Made by a program: the position numbers and the translations under genes. From positions 1 to 33,974 of the forward strand of contig WGNL01000044.1 in NCBI GenBank assembly GCA_016124585.1: a DNA stretch of 33,974 bases. The letters run 5' to 3'. This DNA comes from Bacteroidota bacterium. GTDB lineage: Bacteria > Bacteroidota > Bacteroidia > Chitinophagales > Saprospiraceae. Below the pieces are notes generated by a model. That model saw only the letters and a list, made by a program, of their open reading frames with translations. It was not told the DNA's origin and searched no databases. Shown here piece by piece: positions 24,490-31,859 of this stretch (within the stretch, counting starts at the first letter, position 1; each line of letters begins with the position of its first letter).

Positions 24490-25479
24490 TCATCGCCGCC
24501 ATTTTTCCGTTAATAACTCCTCCACCTCACCTGCCACTTCCAGACCTGCATTCCGGCCCGTTCCTTTGTATATCAAGTCATCTTGGTCGTAAAACCGAAC
24601 TTGCACTTCCGCTTGCATACTCTCGTTCACTTTTCCTTTCATTTCGCCTGTGAGCGGAGAGATAAGCACCGCACCGGGGGCTTGCAGCGCTGTTATTTCA
24701 AGACGATAACGGCGGTCACGGAAAGCTAAATGCACCGATTGCCCGCCCAATGCTGCCTTCATGCTCGCCCCGGTATAAGTGGCAAACCGGTATAATTTTT
24801 CACCCAACTGAAATCCAACAATATACCCGATAAAATAACTGCGCAGCCAAGGAATATGCGCCACGGATGCAAACAAACTCACCTTTTCCCCCTTCGCAAA
24901 ATGACTGGCATGCATCCAGATATACGAGCGGGGAAAGGACGTGCCCCAATCCTTTTCCAGATAGCCAATGCCGCCACTGAAATCCACGGTCTGCTGGCCA
25001 TGCACCTGCATTTGCCCCAATAAACGATGGTGCATGCTAACCACACCATGAAAGCACTGCATGAATGGCACAAAAGAATACCAACCCATGATGCCCGGAG
25101 CGCCCAACATCTTTGGCCAAGGGGTAGGGGGCTGTAACTTGATGCGCCCTTTCAGTTCCGGCAAATCCACCTGGATATGCGAACTGGAAAATGAATTGCC
25201 ACCAAGCTGTAAATGAAAACCCGACTCCGAAGGCTGGAAATCCGACGACGGAAACTCGTGGTAGCTCGCCTTGCAATGCTTCCCGTCCAGCACCTGGATG
25301 AATGCATGTGATTCCCCGTCTTGGCCCATTGAAATGCCGGGAATGACGGCAAAGACCTGTTCCTCTGCTGCATCCACCAGTTTGTAGTACCATCCTTCAA
25401 AATAGCTTCGGTTGCGCCCCCAACCGTGGTACATATCGGGATTCCAAGTGGCACGAAGTCGAAGCAATAAGTTTTTCAT
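24490..25479 (-). CDS. Tocopherol cyclase-like protein
   Basis: 329 residues from the ATG at 25479. The frame stays open for 40 more codons upstream, but that extension is not protein-like and the conserved part begins at once with ATWNPDMYHGWGRNRSYFEGW. The protein keeps the family's landmarks FEGWYYK, FAVIPGISMG, a HAFIQV strand, GYLEKDWGTSFPRSYIWMHA and a run of lipocalin-like strands to the end. Plant VTE1 closes the chromanol ring of vitamin E. Bacterial relatives in non-photosynthetic species have no proven substrate, and no tocopherol genes are near. A lipophilic ligand is inferred from the fold. Confidence 0.85.
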   Translation of the reverse strand: MKNLLLRLRATWNPDMYHGWGRNRSYFEGWYYKLVDAAEEQVFAVIPGISMGQDGESHAFIQVLDGKHCKASYHEFPSSDFQPSESGFHLQLGGNSFSSSHIQVDLPELKGRIKLQPPTPWPKMLGAPGIMGWYSFVPFMQCFHGVVSMHHRLLGQMQVHGQQTVDFSGGIGYLEKDWGTSFPRSYIWMHASHFAKGEKVSLFASVAHIPWLRSYFIGYIVGFQLGEKLYRFATYTGASMKAALGGQSVHLAFRDRRYRLEITALQAPGAVLISPLTGEMKGKVNESMQAEVQVRFYDQDDLIYKGTGRNAGLEVAGEVEELLTEKWRR

Positions 25480-25563
25480 GCATTCTTTTTGATGAAAGCG
25501 AAAGGTAGGGAAAGGATTGAATATCTTGCGGCTCCAATATTTAAAAGGCAAAGTAATTTGTTT

Positions 25564-25571
25564 TAAATTTG
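25564..25571 (+). promoter_or_regulatory. -7 box TAAATTTG upstream of the ABM-like lipoprotein gene
   Basis: Exact TAnnTTTG match in the divergent gap, about 85 bp before the start at 25656. No properly spaced TTTG element is evident. Confidence 0.35.
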
Positions 25572-25655
25572 ATAATATTGGGCAGTGCTGTGAATCCAAT
25601 TCTTGATTAAAAACCGATTTATTAAATCATGCAATAATCAGGGCCATTTAACACT

Positions 25656-26072
25656 ATGGAAATGAAAATAAATAGAACTACTTTTTATTATTTGCTGCTT
25701 ATTCTGGTCATGCAGTCTTTTTTTTCTTGCAGCAAAAAAACAATGGTAAAAATGGAAAGCCAACAAATGGTGCGCTTGGCAAAACTCGTGATTGATTCCA
25801 CGCAACTGGATGCCTACAACGCCTTGCTCAAAGAAGAAATTGAGGCATCCGTGCGATTGGAACCGGGTGTGCTAACCTTGTATGCCGTTTCAGAGAAAAA
25901 TCTACCCAACCATATTACCATCCTTGAAATATACGCTAGTACAGATGCCTATAAAGCGCACCTATTGACCCCACATTTTCTCAAATACAAAAATGGGACA
26001 AAGGATATGGTCAAATCCCTCGAACTGGTGGAAACAGTACCGCTGGTGCCGAGCATGAAAATAAAGGGATAA
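25656..26072 (+). CDS. ABM-fold (antibiotic biosynthesis monooxygenase-like) lipoprotein
   Basis: 138 residues. A lipoprotein signal (LLLILVMQSFFSC, Cys at 25) precedes a ferredoxin-like ABM domain at about 38-130: MVRLAKLVIDSTQLDAYNALL, EEIEASVRLEPGVLTLYAV, ITILEIYASTDAYKAHLLTPHF and the closing VKSLELVETVPLVP. This is the pattern of putative quinol monooxygenases such as YgiN, with the conserved EPG-x-L and H-x-x-TPHF. The lipid anchor is unusual, because most relatives are cytoplasmic. A second Met at codon 3 could be the start. It is followed by the PaiB-like gene after 40 bp on the same strand. Confidence 0.83.
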   Translation: MEMKINRTTFYYLLLILVMQSFFSCSKKTMVKMESQQMVRLAKLVIDSTQLDAYNALLKEEIEASVRLEPGVLTLYAVSEKNLPNHITILEIYASTDAYKAHLLTPHFLKYKNGTKDMVKSLELVETVPLVPSMKIKG

Positions 26073-26112
26073 GCGGCTTTCTCAATATATTAAACTCACA
26101 AACTACTTCAAC

Positions 26113-26751
26113 ATGTACAATCTTCCACGCCACAAAGAAAACAACCCCAAAAACATCAAGGAATTCATTGGCAAATACCCCTTTGCTTTCCTGAGCGGAT
26201 GTGATGCCGAGAACAAACCCATTGCTACCCAAGTCCCAGTTTTTATCGAAGAGCAGGATGGCAGGCAGCTTTTGCGGGGGCATCTCATGAAGCATACTGA
26301 CCATCACAAAGCATTTCTGCACAATGAAAACGTACTCGTGGTTTTTACGGGCCTGCATACTTATGTGAGCGCCACTTGGTACAGCAATCCGCACCAGGCA
26401 TCCACCTGGAACTATATGAGCGTACATGCGAAGGGCATTATCCGTTTTTTGGAGGAAGACGCCTTGGTGGATGTCCTCAGGATGACCTCCCTGCATTTTG
26501 AAAACTATGACCATGCTTCAACGACCATCTATGACAACCTCTCTGATGCCTACAAGCTGCGGCTGCTATCCATGATTGTTGCATTTGAAATCGAAATAAA
26601 GGAAATGGACACGGTCTTTAAATTGAGCCAAGACCGGGATGCGGAAAGCTACCAGAACATCATCCGGAAACTGCGGGAACAGGACGACGAGGCCGGAAGG
26701 GAGATTGCGGCGGAGATGGAGAAAAGGACGAAGCTGGTCTTTCCTGATTGA
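26113..26751 (+). CDS. FMN-binding negative transcriptional regulator family (PaiB-like)
   Basis: 212 residues with no signal. The split-barrel FMN-binding fold shows its landmarks in order: MYNLPRHKENNPKNIKEFI, KYPFAFLSGCD, PIATQVPVFIEE, LRGHLMKHTDHHKAF, VVFTGLHTYVSATWY and TWNYMSVHAKGIIRFL, then a C-terminal helical part. PaiB of Bacillus represses sporulation and degradative enzyme genes, but most members are judged by fold alone. A role in flavin-dependent reduction or sensing is equally possible. Probably in one unit with the lipoprotein gene before it. Confidence 0.9.
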   Translation: MYNLPRHKENNPKNIKEFIGKYPFAFLSGCDAENKPIATQVPVFIEEQDGRQLLRGHLMKHTDHHKAFLHNENVLVVFTGLHTYVSATWYSNPHQASTWNYMSVHAKGIIRFLEEDALVDVLRMTSLHFENYDHASTTIYDNLSDAYKLRLLSMIVAFEIEIKEMDTVFKLSQDRDAESYQNIIRKLREQDDEAGREIAAEMEKRTKLVFPD

Positions 26752-26806
26752 ATATTAAAAGCCTACTGAAATTGAAACCTTATTACTTATACCAAAACAT
26801 TCATCC

Positions 26807-27169
26807 ATGCATTTCACCCACCTCGTTCCCAATATATTTTACAAAGACCTGCAAACAGGGCTGAAAACCTTTGTCGAATGCCTGGAATTTACCATAGGCC
26901 ATGACGAACGACAGGCCGACACTCCTTTCTGTGTGCTGGAAAAGGACGGCCTACGGATAAATCTCTTTCAAGACAAGGAACTGGCGGAAAACAACCACCC
27001 TGAATTCAGGCTGGTGACAACGAACATCGAGGAAGTGTATGAAAAAATAAAAACCAGCTTCCCTGAACTGCTGCATCCGAACCTCCGTGAAATTACTCGA
27101 AGGCCGTGGGGTGCCAAGGAATTTGCCATTATGGATGGGCAGTTGGGGGTGGTAGTGCAGGAATGGTAG
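26807..27169 (+). CDS. VOC (glyoxalase/bleomycin resistance-like) superfamily protein
   Basis: 120 residues with the paired beta-alpha-beta-beta-beta modules of the vicinal oxygen chelate fold: LVPNIFYKDLQTGLKTFVECL, CVLEKDGLRINLFQD, EFRLVTTNIEEVYEKIKTSF and RRPWGAKEFAIMDGQLGVVVQEW. His 3 and Glu 119 sit where metal ligands often lie, but the set is not complete enough to name an enzyme. It ends a series of four small plus-strand genes and is followed by a strong hairpin. Confidence 0.85.
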   Translation: MHFTHLVPNIFYKDLQTGLKTFVECLEFTIGHDERQADTPFCVLEKDGLRINLFQDKELAENNHPEFRLVTTNIEEVYEKIKTSFPELLHPNLREITRRPWGAKEFAIMDGQLGVVVQEW

Positions 27170-27180
27170 TGGCCGGAGAG

Positions 27181-27209
27181 ACTTTCCAAGTTTCAGAAAC
27201 TTGGAAAGT
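27181..27209. terminator. 13-bp perfect hairpin, likely bidirectional terminator
   Basis: ACTTTCCAAGTTT and AAACTTGGAAAGT enclose three bases. It begins 12 bp after the VOC gene. Hairpins of this CCAAG/CTTGG type are common gene-end repeats in Bacteroidota. Confidence 0.65.
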
Positions 27210-27507
27210 TTGAGCCCAAAACGACCGTTCCGTAAATGATTCCTACCGTTCCGTAAATGGTGGCGGGATTTTGTTGTTTTTCTGCGGCGATTTTACTTAC
27301 CTTGCTTGCACCGAAAGCGGCCAAAATAAGTAGTAGGTTTGATGCAACGAATGACCCTTGAAAACGGCAAGTGAACATCTGATGCTTACCTGTTGATTTT
27401 CACACACAATTAGAAGTTTGGATAATGGCGCTTTGGTCGGTGGGATAACTGCCGATGCTGTGTTTGTTTTCTCGCTGCCGGACGTTAGGATGGTGGCGGG
27501 ATATGCG
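27210..27507. other. Gene-free stretch with a short tandem repeat
   Basis: CCGTTCCGTAAATG occurs twice, 20 bp apart (about 27225-27258). Two overlapping minus frames (27193-27378 and 27297-27566) cross it. One reads KVSKIAAEKQQNPATIYGTV followed by GIIYGTV. No start signal supports them, and they look like frames over repeated DNA. CGGACGTTAGG at about 27480-27490 resembles the end of an attC-like site. Confidence 0.4.
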
Positions 27508-27589
27508 CACAGGATGGGGATTGACGCATTGCATGTTTTGGATAGTCGGCTATGTAAAACATGCAATGCGTCTATCCGGTGTTAGTGGG
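27508..27589 (+). repeat. Hairpin element with 17-bp perfect arms, probable attC-like site
   Basis: GACGCATTGCATGTTTT (27523-27539) and its exact reverse complement (27556-27572) form the core stem, with a smaller ATAG/CTAT stem in the loop. CAC-A-GGAT and ATCC-G-GTG extend it outwards with unpaired bases on one side. It ends in GTTAGTGGG, which is the exact reverse complement of the box opening the next element (28584-28592). Its inner core differs from the other two elements, and its own left box is not a clear AAC. Confidence 0.4.
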
Positions 27590-27609
27590 CATTAAATGAA
27601 AATGTAAAA

Positions 27610-28179
27610 ATGGAAGACCAAAAGTTATTAACAGCGATACTTACAGCATTAGTAGCACTTCTACTTGGATTAACAAATCTGATATTTAATATTTTTTCAT
27701 TAAAATCGAAAAATAGAAACGAAAAAGAAGTTGAAAAATTAAAATCAGATTTGCAAAAAGAAAGAATTAGATTTGAGGAAGCTTTGAAAAAAGATGAGTC
27801 AACTGAGAACATTAAATCTGAAACTGCAAAAAGAATTTTGAACACATTTCAAGTTCTTAAGGATAGTAGTTATTCTCTTATCAATAATCTAAACCAAACT
27901 GAAGACCAATACAAGCTGAGCCTTGAAAATTACAAAGTAAGTTTAAGTTCTGTTATTGGAGTTTATCAAGAAACTTATATGGAATTAGAGGATGAATTAC
28001 GCCAAGAGATACATGAAATAAAAAATTTTTTACATTATGTACGTGTTAATACAGAAAAGGAATTATTAAAATTTGCTAAAGAAATAAAAGAAGGCAATAG
28101 AATGGAAAAAAAAGAAATTGAAAATCTGATTGGCAAAATATCAATAATTCAAAACAAACTTTTAAGCACAAATGCGTAA
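27610..28179 (+). CDS. Membrane-anchored coiled-coil protein, unknown function
   Basis: 189 residues. One N-terminal transmembrane helix at about 8-30 (LLTAILTALVALLLGLTNLI), then a Lys/Glu-rich coiled coil (about 33-75), a polar helical middle and a second coiled coil (about 125-185). No catalytic motif. The gene is very AT-rich (many AAA, GAA, ATT codons), unlike its neighbours, and overlaps the receiver gene by 8 bp, so the two proteins are made together. The layout resembles a membrane-bound scaffold or sensor without an ordinary kinase domain. With the receiver it may form a signalling or defence unit, which is inference. I do not recognise the family. Confidence 0.75.
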   Translation: MEDQKLLTAILTALVALLLGLTNLIFNIFSLKSKNRNEKEVEKLKSDLQKERIRFEEALKKDESTENIKSETAKRILNTFQVLKDSSYSLINNLNQTEDQYKLSLENYKVSLSSVIGVYQETYMELEDELRQEIHEIKNFLHYVRVNTEKELLKFAKEIKEGNRMEKKEIENLIGKISIIQNKLLSTNA

Positions 28180-28591
28180 CTCAATTTTGACTATTGATGA
28201 TGAAATTCACAGTACTTATATTGCTGAGTACGTTAGATTATCAATGGACTTAACTATTGAAGTTGATTTGGCTCACACCATAAAAGATGCAATTGAATTA
28301 ATTAGTAATAAATACTATAACGTAATTTTATGCGATTTATTAATGCCTCCTGAGACCTTCCATATTAATCAGGAGGAATTTGTATTCAATGAAGAAGATT
28401 GTTTTAATGGAAGAAAAATAATAGAGTACTGTATTGAGAAGGGAATAACTAAAAAAACAAAAGTAATAGTATCTTCAGTTGCAAGAAAATATTCACAAGT
28501 ATTGGTCGAATCATATAACCATGAAATTGAAATGATTTCAAAACCTTATCCAATAGAAGAACTAATAGGTAAAATTAAAGAAACCCACTAA
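28172..28591 (+). CDS. Stand-alone response-regulator receiver domain with an insertion
   Basis: 139 residues forming a single CheY-like receiver. The acidic pair is D9-D10 (LTIDDE), the phosphate-accepting Asp is D55 (VILCDLLMPP), the switch Ser is S101/S102 (VIVSSVA) and the conserved Lys is K124 (SKPYP). Between LMPP and the next helix there is an extra loop of about 20 acidic residues (FHINQEEFVFNEEDCF), longer than usual. No output domain follows, so it must act by protein contact, perhaps with the coiled-coil partner. No histidine kinase is nearby. The TAA stop lies inside the CACTAAC box of the attC-like site, as often seen for cassette genes. Confidence 0.85.
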   Translation: MRNSILTIDDEIHSTYIAEYVRLSMDLTIEVDLAHTIKDAIELISNKYYNVILCDLLMPPETFHINQEEFVFNEEDCFNGRKIIEYCIEKGITKKTKVIVSSVARKYSQVLVESYNHEIEMISKPYPIEELIGKIKETH

Positions 28592-28675
28592 CAACGGCTT
28601 GCTGTCCATTCCGCCGAATAGCCAGCCCGCAAACCCAACGCACGGCGGCACGGCAGCAAGCCAAACGTTCAGCGC
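28584..28675 (+). repeat. attC-like recombination site A
   Basis: Order: CCCACTAAC (28584-28592), short spacer, arm GGCTTGCTG (28596-28604), a 49-base core with CCGCC/GGCGG and CCCGCAAA, arm CAGCAAGCC (28654-28662), spacer, GTTCAGCGC (28667-28675). The two spacers differ by one base (CAA-like 3 against 4), giving the asymmetry typical of attC. The core is shared with 33350-33441, but the 9-bp arms are not. Confidence 0.6.
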
Positions 28676-28848
28676 AAAAAGATAAAATAAACAGGTCCAA
28701 GCCAAAGGGCCAAACCATACCGATTATTCACAACCGTAGCGTGTACTTGTTATAATTCAATTCCTATCGTCGAGAATTCGGTGCATCTGAATTTCCGTAG
28801 AAAGGAAGAAGAACCTTATCTTGCACACAATACTCAACCACTTTTACC

Positions 28849-31782
28849 ATGCTATACTCAATCAAGGCACTCAGAACGTTCAAATCTGCATTGCGGAAAC
28901 TAAGACTACGAGCGAGCATATTCCTTTTGGTGGGAATATGCCTTGCCCAATCCCTACACGGTCAAAAGCCGACAGACCCATGCGCCCCAAACGAGTACCC
29001 ATTCACTGGAACTGCGGCACCAAACCTTTGCGGACAGTATGGAAGCTTGGAATACAATGTCCAAGTAGGAAGTCAGAGTGCAACTGGAATCAATAATTCC
29101 TCACAACTCGGCACCAGCTATTCGGGCTATATTTGGATAAAAGGCACATTCTACATAGACAACAATTTCAGCTTTGTAAACAGCATTATTAAGATAGACC
29201 CGGGTTCAACCATATTGGTGCTGCCGCCAAGTTCTTCAACGATAAGCAAGTCGTTCACGATTGACAATTCCAAGCTGTTTGCCTGTGCACAGATGTGGAA
29301 CGGCATAGTGCTTTCCAATAACACGACCATTTTTACAAAAAATGGGACTGAAATAGAGGATGCCGATGTCGCTATAAAAGCTGACAACATCCAGTTCAGT
29401 ACCCTGATGATAGAGAACACCACCTTCAACCGGGACGGCATCGGGATTCTGCTCATGCAGTCGCCGACGCTCCCAAAGGCGGCTACGATTGCGAGGTTCA
29501 GGGGAAACAAGTTCACTTGCACTGCCCCATTAAACGGCACTGCAGACCAGGTTACCTATGCCGGTGTGAAGACAGTAAACGTGCCTTTCACGGTGAACCC
29601 TTTAATCGAAGCCCACAATAACAGGTTTGTGGCATTGCAGTACGGCATCCGTGCGGAAGGGGCGCAGTCCACGGTAAGCGGCCAGTTTTTCCGTTTCGAG
29701 CGCATGAAAAGGGACGGCATTTACATGGAGAACGGCGTCCTCAGCTTGTTTTTGTCATGGTTCACAAATTGCGAAGAAAGGGGAGCAAACATACAAATGG
29801 CCCAAGAGGTCAGGCTCAGCGGATGCACGTTTGAATATGACGAGACAATAACCGACCCCGGTGCTTTATTCAACTCACGGGATGGCTTTTATGTCAAGGC
29901 GTTTGGAACAGGGAGCAGGTGTATAGTTGCCGGATGCAGGTTCAATGCCGAATTAACAAGTGAGTTCAAGAACGTAAGAGGGCTGCACATTGCTGGCAAC
30001 AATGTGGGGGCTGGGACTTATGTGGTTGTGACTGGTTGCTCATGGGACTTTGTCGCTTTTGCCTCGGAAGGAATCTACATTCCAGGGATATTTGTTGCAG
30101 ACAGCGAAATAGACATTTTCAATAACACCTTCAATATCGATGTGCCAAGCCCGGGCTGGACATCCATAGGCATCAGGAGCCCCTTTGGTGATAAGCATAA
30201 CCTAGAAATCATAGGGAACGACTTCACAAGTGCAGGAAATCCGGGCTGGTCATATGGCCTCATGCTTTGGGGTTCGGAGGGCATGGGCAACCAATTTAGC
30301 GACAATGACTTTCCAGGGCCTTCACTATATTTCGATTCCTTCAATCCTGGTGTGGACGTGAACAACTTCAAGAACACCAAGTTTTGTTCCAGTGAATTCT
30401 ACAACACCAGAACAGCTTTCCAGTTCTATGGACAGAACGACAACACCGATTTTATTTCCAACAGGTTCTACGGCGTCAATATGCTCACCATAGGGGGAAG
30501 TTCATGGATAGACGACCAGAACCAAATGGGCAACACCTGGCAGACCAGCCCTTGGAGCCCTTACGTCGTTTCTATCCAAGCAGAGATGACAAACGCAAAT
30601 TTTGCCCAACTCTCCAATTTCTTTGTCCATACACCACAATCAACTTCATATTCCGGCCCTGGCTTCTATCCATACCACCCCAAGGAGATAGTTCCCGACG
30701 TTGACGACGAATGGTGGAAGATGGAGCCGGGCAGCCCCGCTTCGGCCTGTATCGACGAACTGACAGGCGGCGGAGCTTCACAGCTCAAGATGGGCATCGC
30801 CGATGGCACTATAGGGGGCATATTGGGCGATGCATCGCTGGAATGGCAGGCCAAAAGGGGGCTTTACCGTACGCTAATGGAGGACACCGCAATGATTGGC
30901 CAATATCCCGCTTTTTCATCCTTCCTCACCAGCAACGCTAGCACAGCAATTGGAAAGCTGTACGATGTTTCCAAGGCGATTGAAGCTGCATTGGAGGCAT
31001 CTCCAAGCATGTTGCTTTCGGTGAAAGCCAAGCAGCACGAACTCGACAGCTTGCAGGCGGCACTCTCTTCCATTGATTCCACCTTGGAAATGTCAACCAG
31101 TACAGCTGGAATTGCTGCAATGGCCTCAGTGAAATCCGACCTGTCCGACCAACTGCTCCAATTGGTTTCAAGCCTGCACTCGCTTGACCAGGATTACCGG
31201 GCGGATATCGCCAGTGCAATCGGAGCAATACGGCTGCTCAACGACAATATTGCTGCCAGCACGGCGTGGGAAAGCGACGAGAAAACGGTCAATGCGATTT
31301 ACCTCGACTACCTTGAACTTGGAACCCTCACAGAAGGGCAAATTGGGGCTTTGACCACCATTGCCGAGAAATGCCCAAAATCAGGCGGCATGGCGGTCTA
31401 CAAGGCGAGGAGCCTTTTGCCGGACTGCATCAGCTCGTCCATTTCCGACAACTATGAGAACTGCTATCCGGCACAGCCCGCAATAGAAGTTGTGGGAATA
31501 GAGGAAAGGTCGGCGGAACCTGTCGGAAAAAGCTCCATGCCTTCCACACAATCAACTATTTTATATCCGAATCCGGCCTCCGACAAGGTTTGGGCAATGT
31601 CGCCAGATGGCACTTCGGCAATGGCCACCATCGCAAACAGCCTTGGGAAAACAATGGTGCAAGGTTGGGTCTCGCCCTCGCAACCACTTGAGCTAACGAA
31701 CCTTGCCCCAGGGATTTATATGGTCAGGCTTCACCTTGCCGATGGGACTGTTCACAGCCACAAATTGATAGTGACGAGATAG
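28849..31782 (+). CDS. Large T9SS-sorted protein with right-handed beta-helix and coiled-coil region
   Basis: 977 residues. A long basic N-region precedes the signal helix (ASIFLLVGICLAQSLHG). Residues about 75-600 are a parallel beta-helix of the polymorphic type (WNGIVLSNNTTIF, IMIENTTFNRDGIGILLM-like rungs, FRFERMKRDGIYMENG, CIVAGCRFNAE), as in pectate-lyase-like surface proteins. About 690-830 are helical with heptads (VKAKQHELDSLQAALSSIDS). Residues about 905-977 form a type A T9SS domain (ILYPNPASDKVWAM, TNLAPGIYMVRLHLADG). No catalytic site can be named. It is followed by a terminator hairpin. Its gene starts about 180 bp after the attC-like site A, with an unremarkable leader. Confidence 0.85.
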   Translation: MLYSIKALRTFKSALRKLRLRASIFLLVGICLAQSLHGQKPTDPCAPNEYPFTGTAAPNLCGQYGSLEYNVQVGSQSATGINNSSQLGTSYSGYIWIKGTFYIDNNFSFVNSIIKIDPGSTILVLPPSSSTISKSFTIDNSKLFACAQMWNGIVLSNNTTIFTKNGTEIEDADVAIKADNIQFSTLMIENTTFNRDGIGILLMQSPTLPKAATIARFRGNKFTCTAPLNGTADQVTYAGVKTVNVPFTVNPLIEAHNNRFVALQYGIRAEGAQSTVSGQFFRFERMKRDGIYMENGVLSLFLSWFTNCEERGANIQMAQEVRLSGCTFEYDETITDPGALFNSRDGFYVKAFGTGSRCIVAGCRFNAELTSEFKNVRGLHIAGNNVGAGTYVVVTGCSWDFVAFASEGIYIPGIFVADSEIDIFNNTFNIDVPSPGWTSIGIRSPFGDKHNLEIIGNDFTSAGNPGWSYGLMLWGSEGMGNQFSDNDFPGPSLYFDSFNPGVDVNNFKNTKFCSSEFYNTRTAFQFYGQNDNTDFISNRFYGVNMLTIGGSSWIDDQNQMGNTWQTSPWSPYVVSIQAEMTNANFAQLSNFFVHTPQSTSYSGPGFYPYHPKEIVPDVDDEWWKMEPGSPASACIDELTGGGASQLKMGIADGTIGGILGDASLEWQAKRGLYRTLMEDTAMIGQYPAFSSFLTSNASTAIGKLYDVSKAIEAALEASPSMLLSVKAKQHELDSLQAALSSIDSTLEMSTSTAGIAAMASVKSDLSDQLLQLVSSLHSLDQDYRADIASAIGAIRLLNDNIAASTAWESDEKTVNAIYLDYLELGTLTEGQIGALTTIAEKCPKSGGMAVYKARSLLPDCISSSISDNYENCYPAQPAIEVVGIEERSAEPVGKSSMPSTQSTILYPNPASDKVWAMSPDGTSAMATIANSLGKTMVQGWVSPSQPLELTNLAPGIYMVRLHLADGTVHSHKLIVTR

Positions 31783-31789
31783 GCAATTG

Positions 31790-31835
31790 AACCAGTGAAG
31801 GCCAATCGAACAACCGATTGACCTCCACTGGTTTT
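31790..31835 (+). terminator. Terminator after the 977-residue protein gene
   Basis: AACCAGTG pairs with CACTGGTT and inner CAATCG with CGATTG, across small mismatches. TTTT closes it on the plus strand. It lies between the two large genes of the segment, so the second may depend on read-through or on its own promoter. Confidence 0.65.
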
Positions 31836-31859
31836 GGCCTTACCTAAAATGAAATCAAC

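Larger units (their letters stand above)
27582..28667 (+). mobile_element. Inferred gene cassette 1 (coiled-coil protein and receiver)
   Basis: Begins at GTTAGTGGG and ends at the GTT of the next attC-like site. The 9 bases at the start are the exact reverse complement of CCCACTAAC at its end, as in integron cassettes, where the two ends come from one recombination site. The two genes fill the segment; the first starts 28 bp from the left end and the last stop codon lies inside the end box. Base composition is far more AT-rich than both sides. No integrase is in the window. Confidence 0.5.

Noticed and set aside
25480-25599. 40-codon N-terminal extension of the tocopherol cyclase-like protein
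   Set aside because: The family's conserved start follows the internal ATG at 25479, and the extension is not protein-like.
27193-27566. Two overlapping minus-strand frames with repeated IYGTV
   Set aside because: They cross a terminator, a tandem repeat and a hairpin; most likely frames over repeated DNA, although a small gene remnant cannot be excluded.
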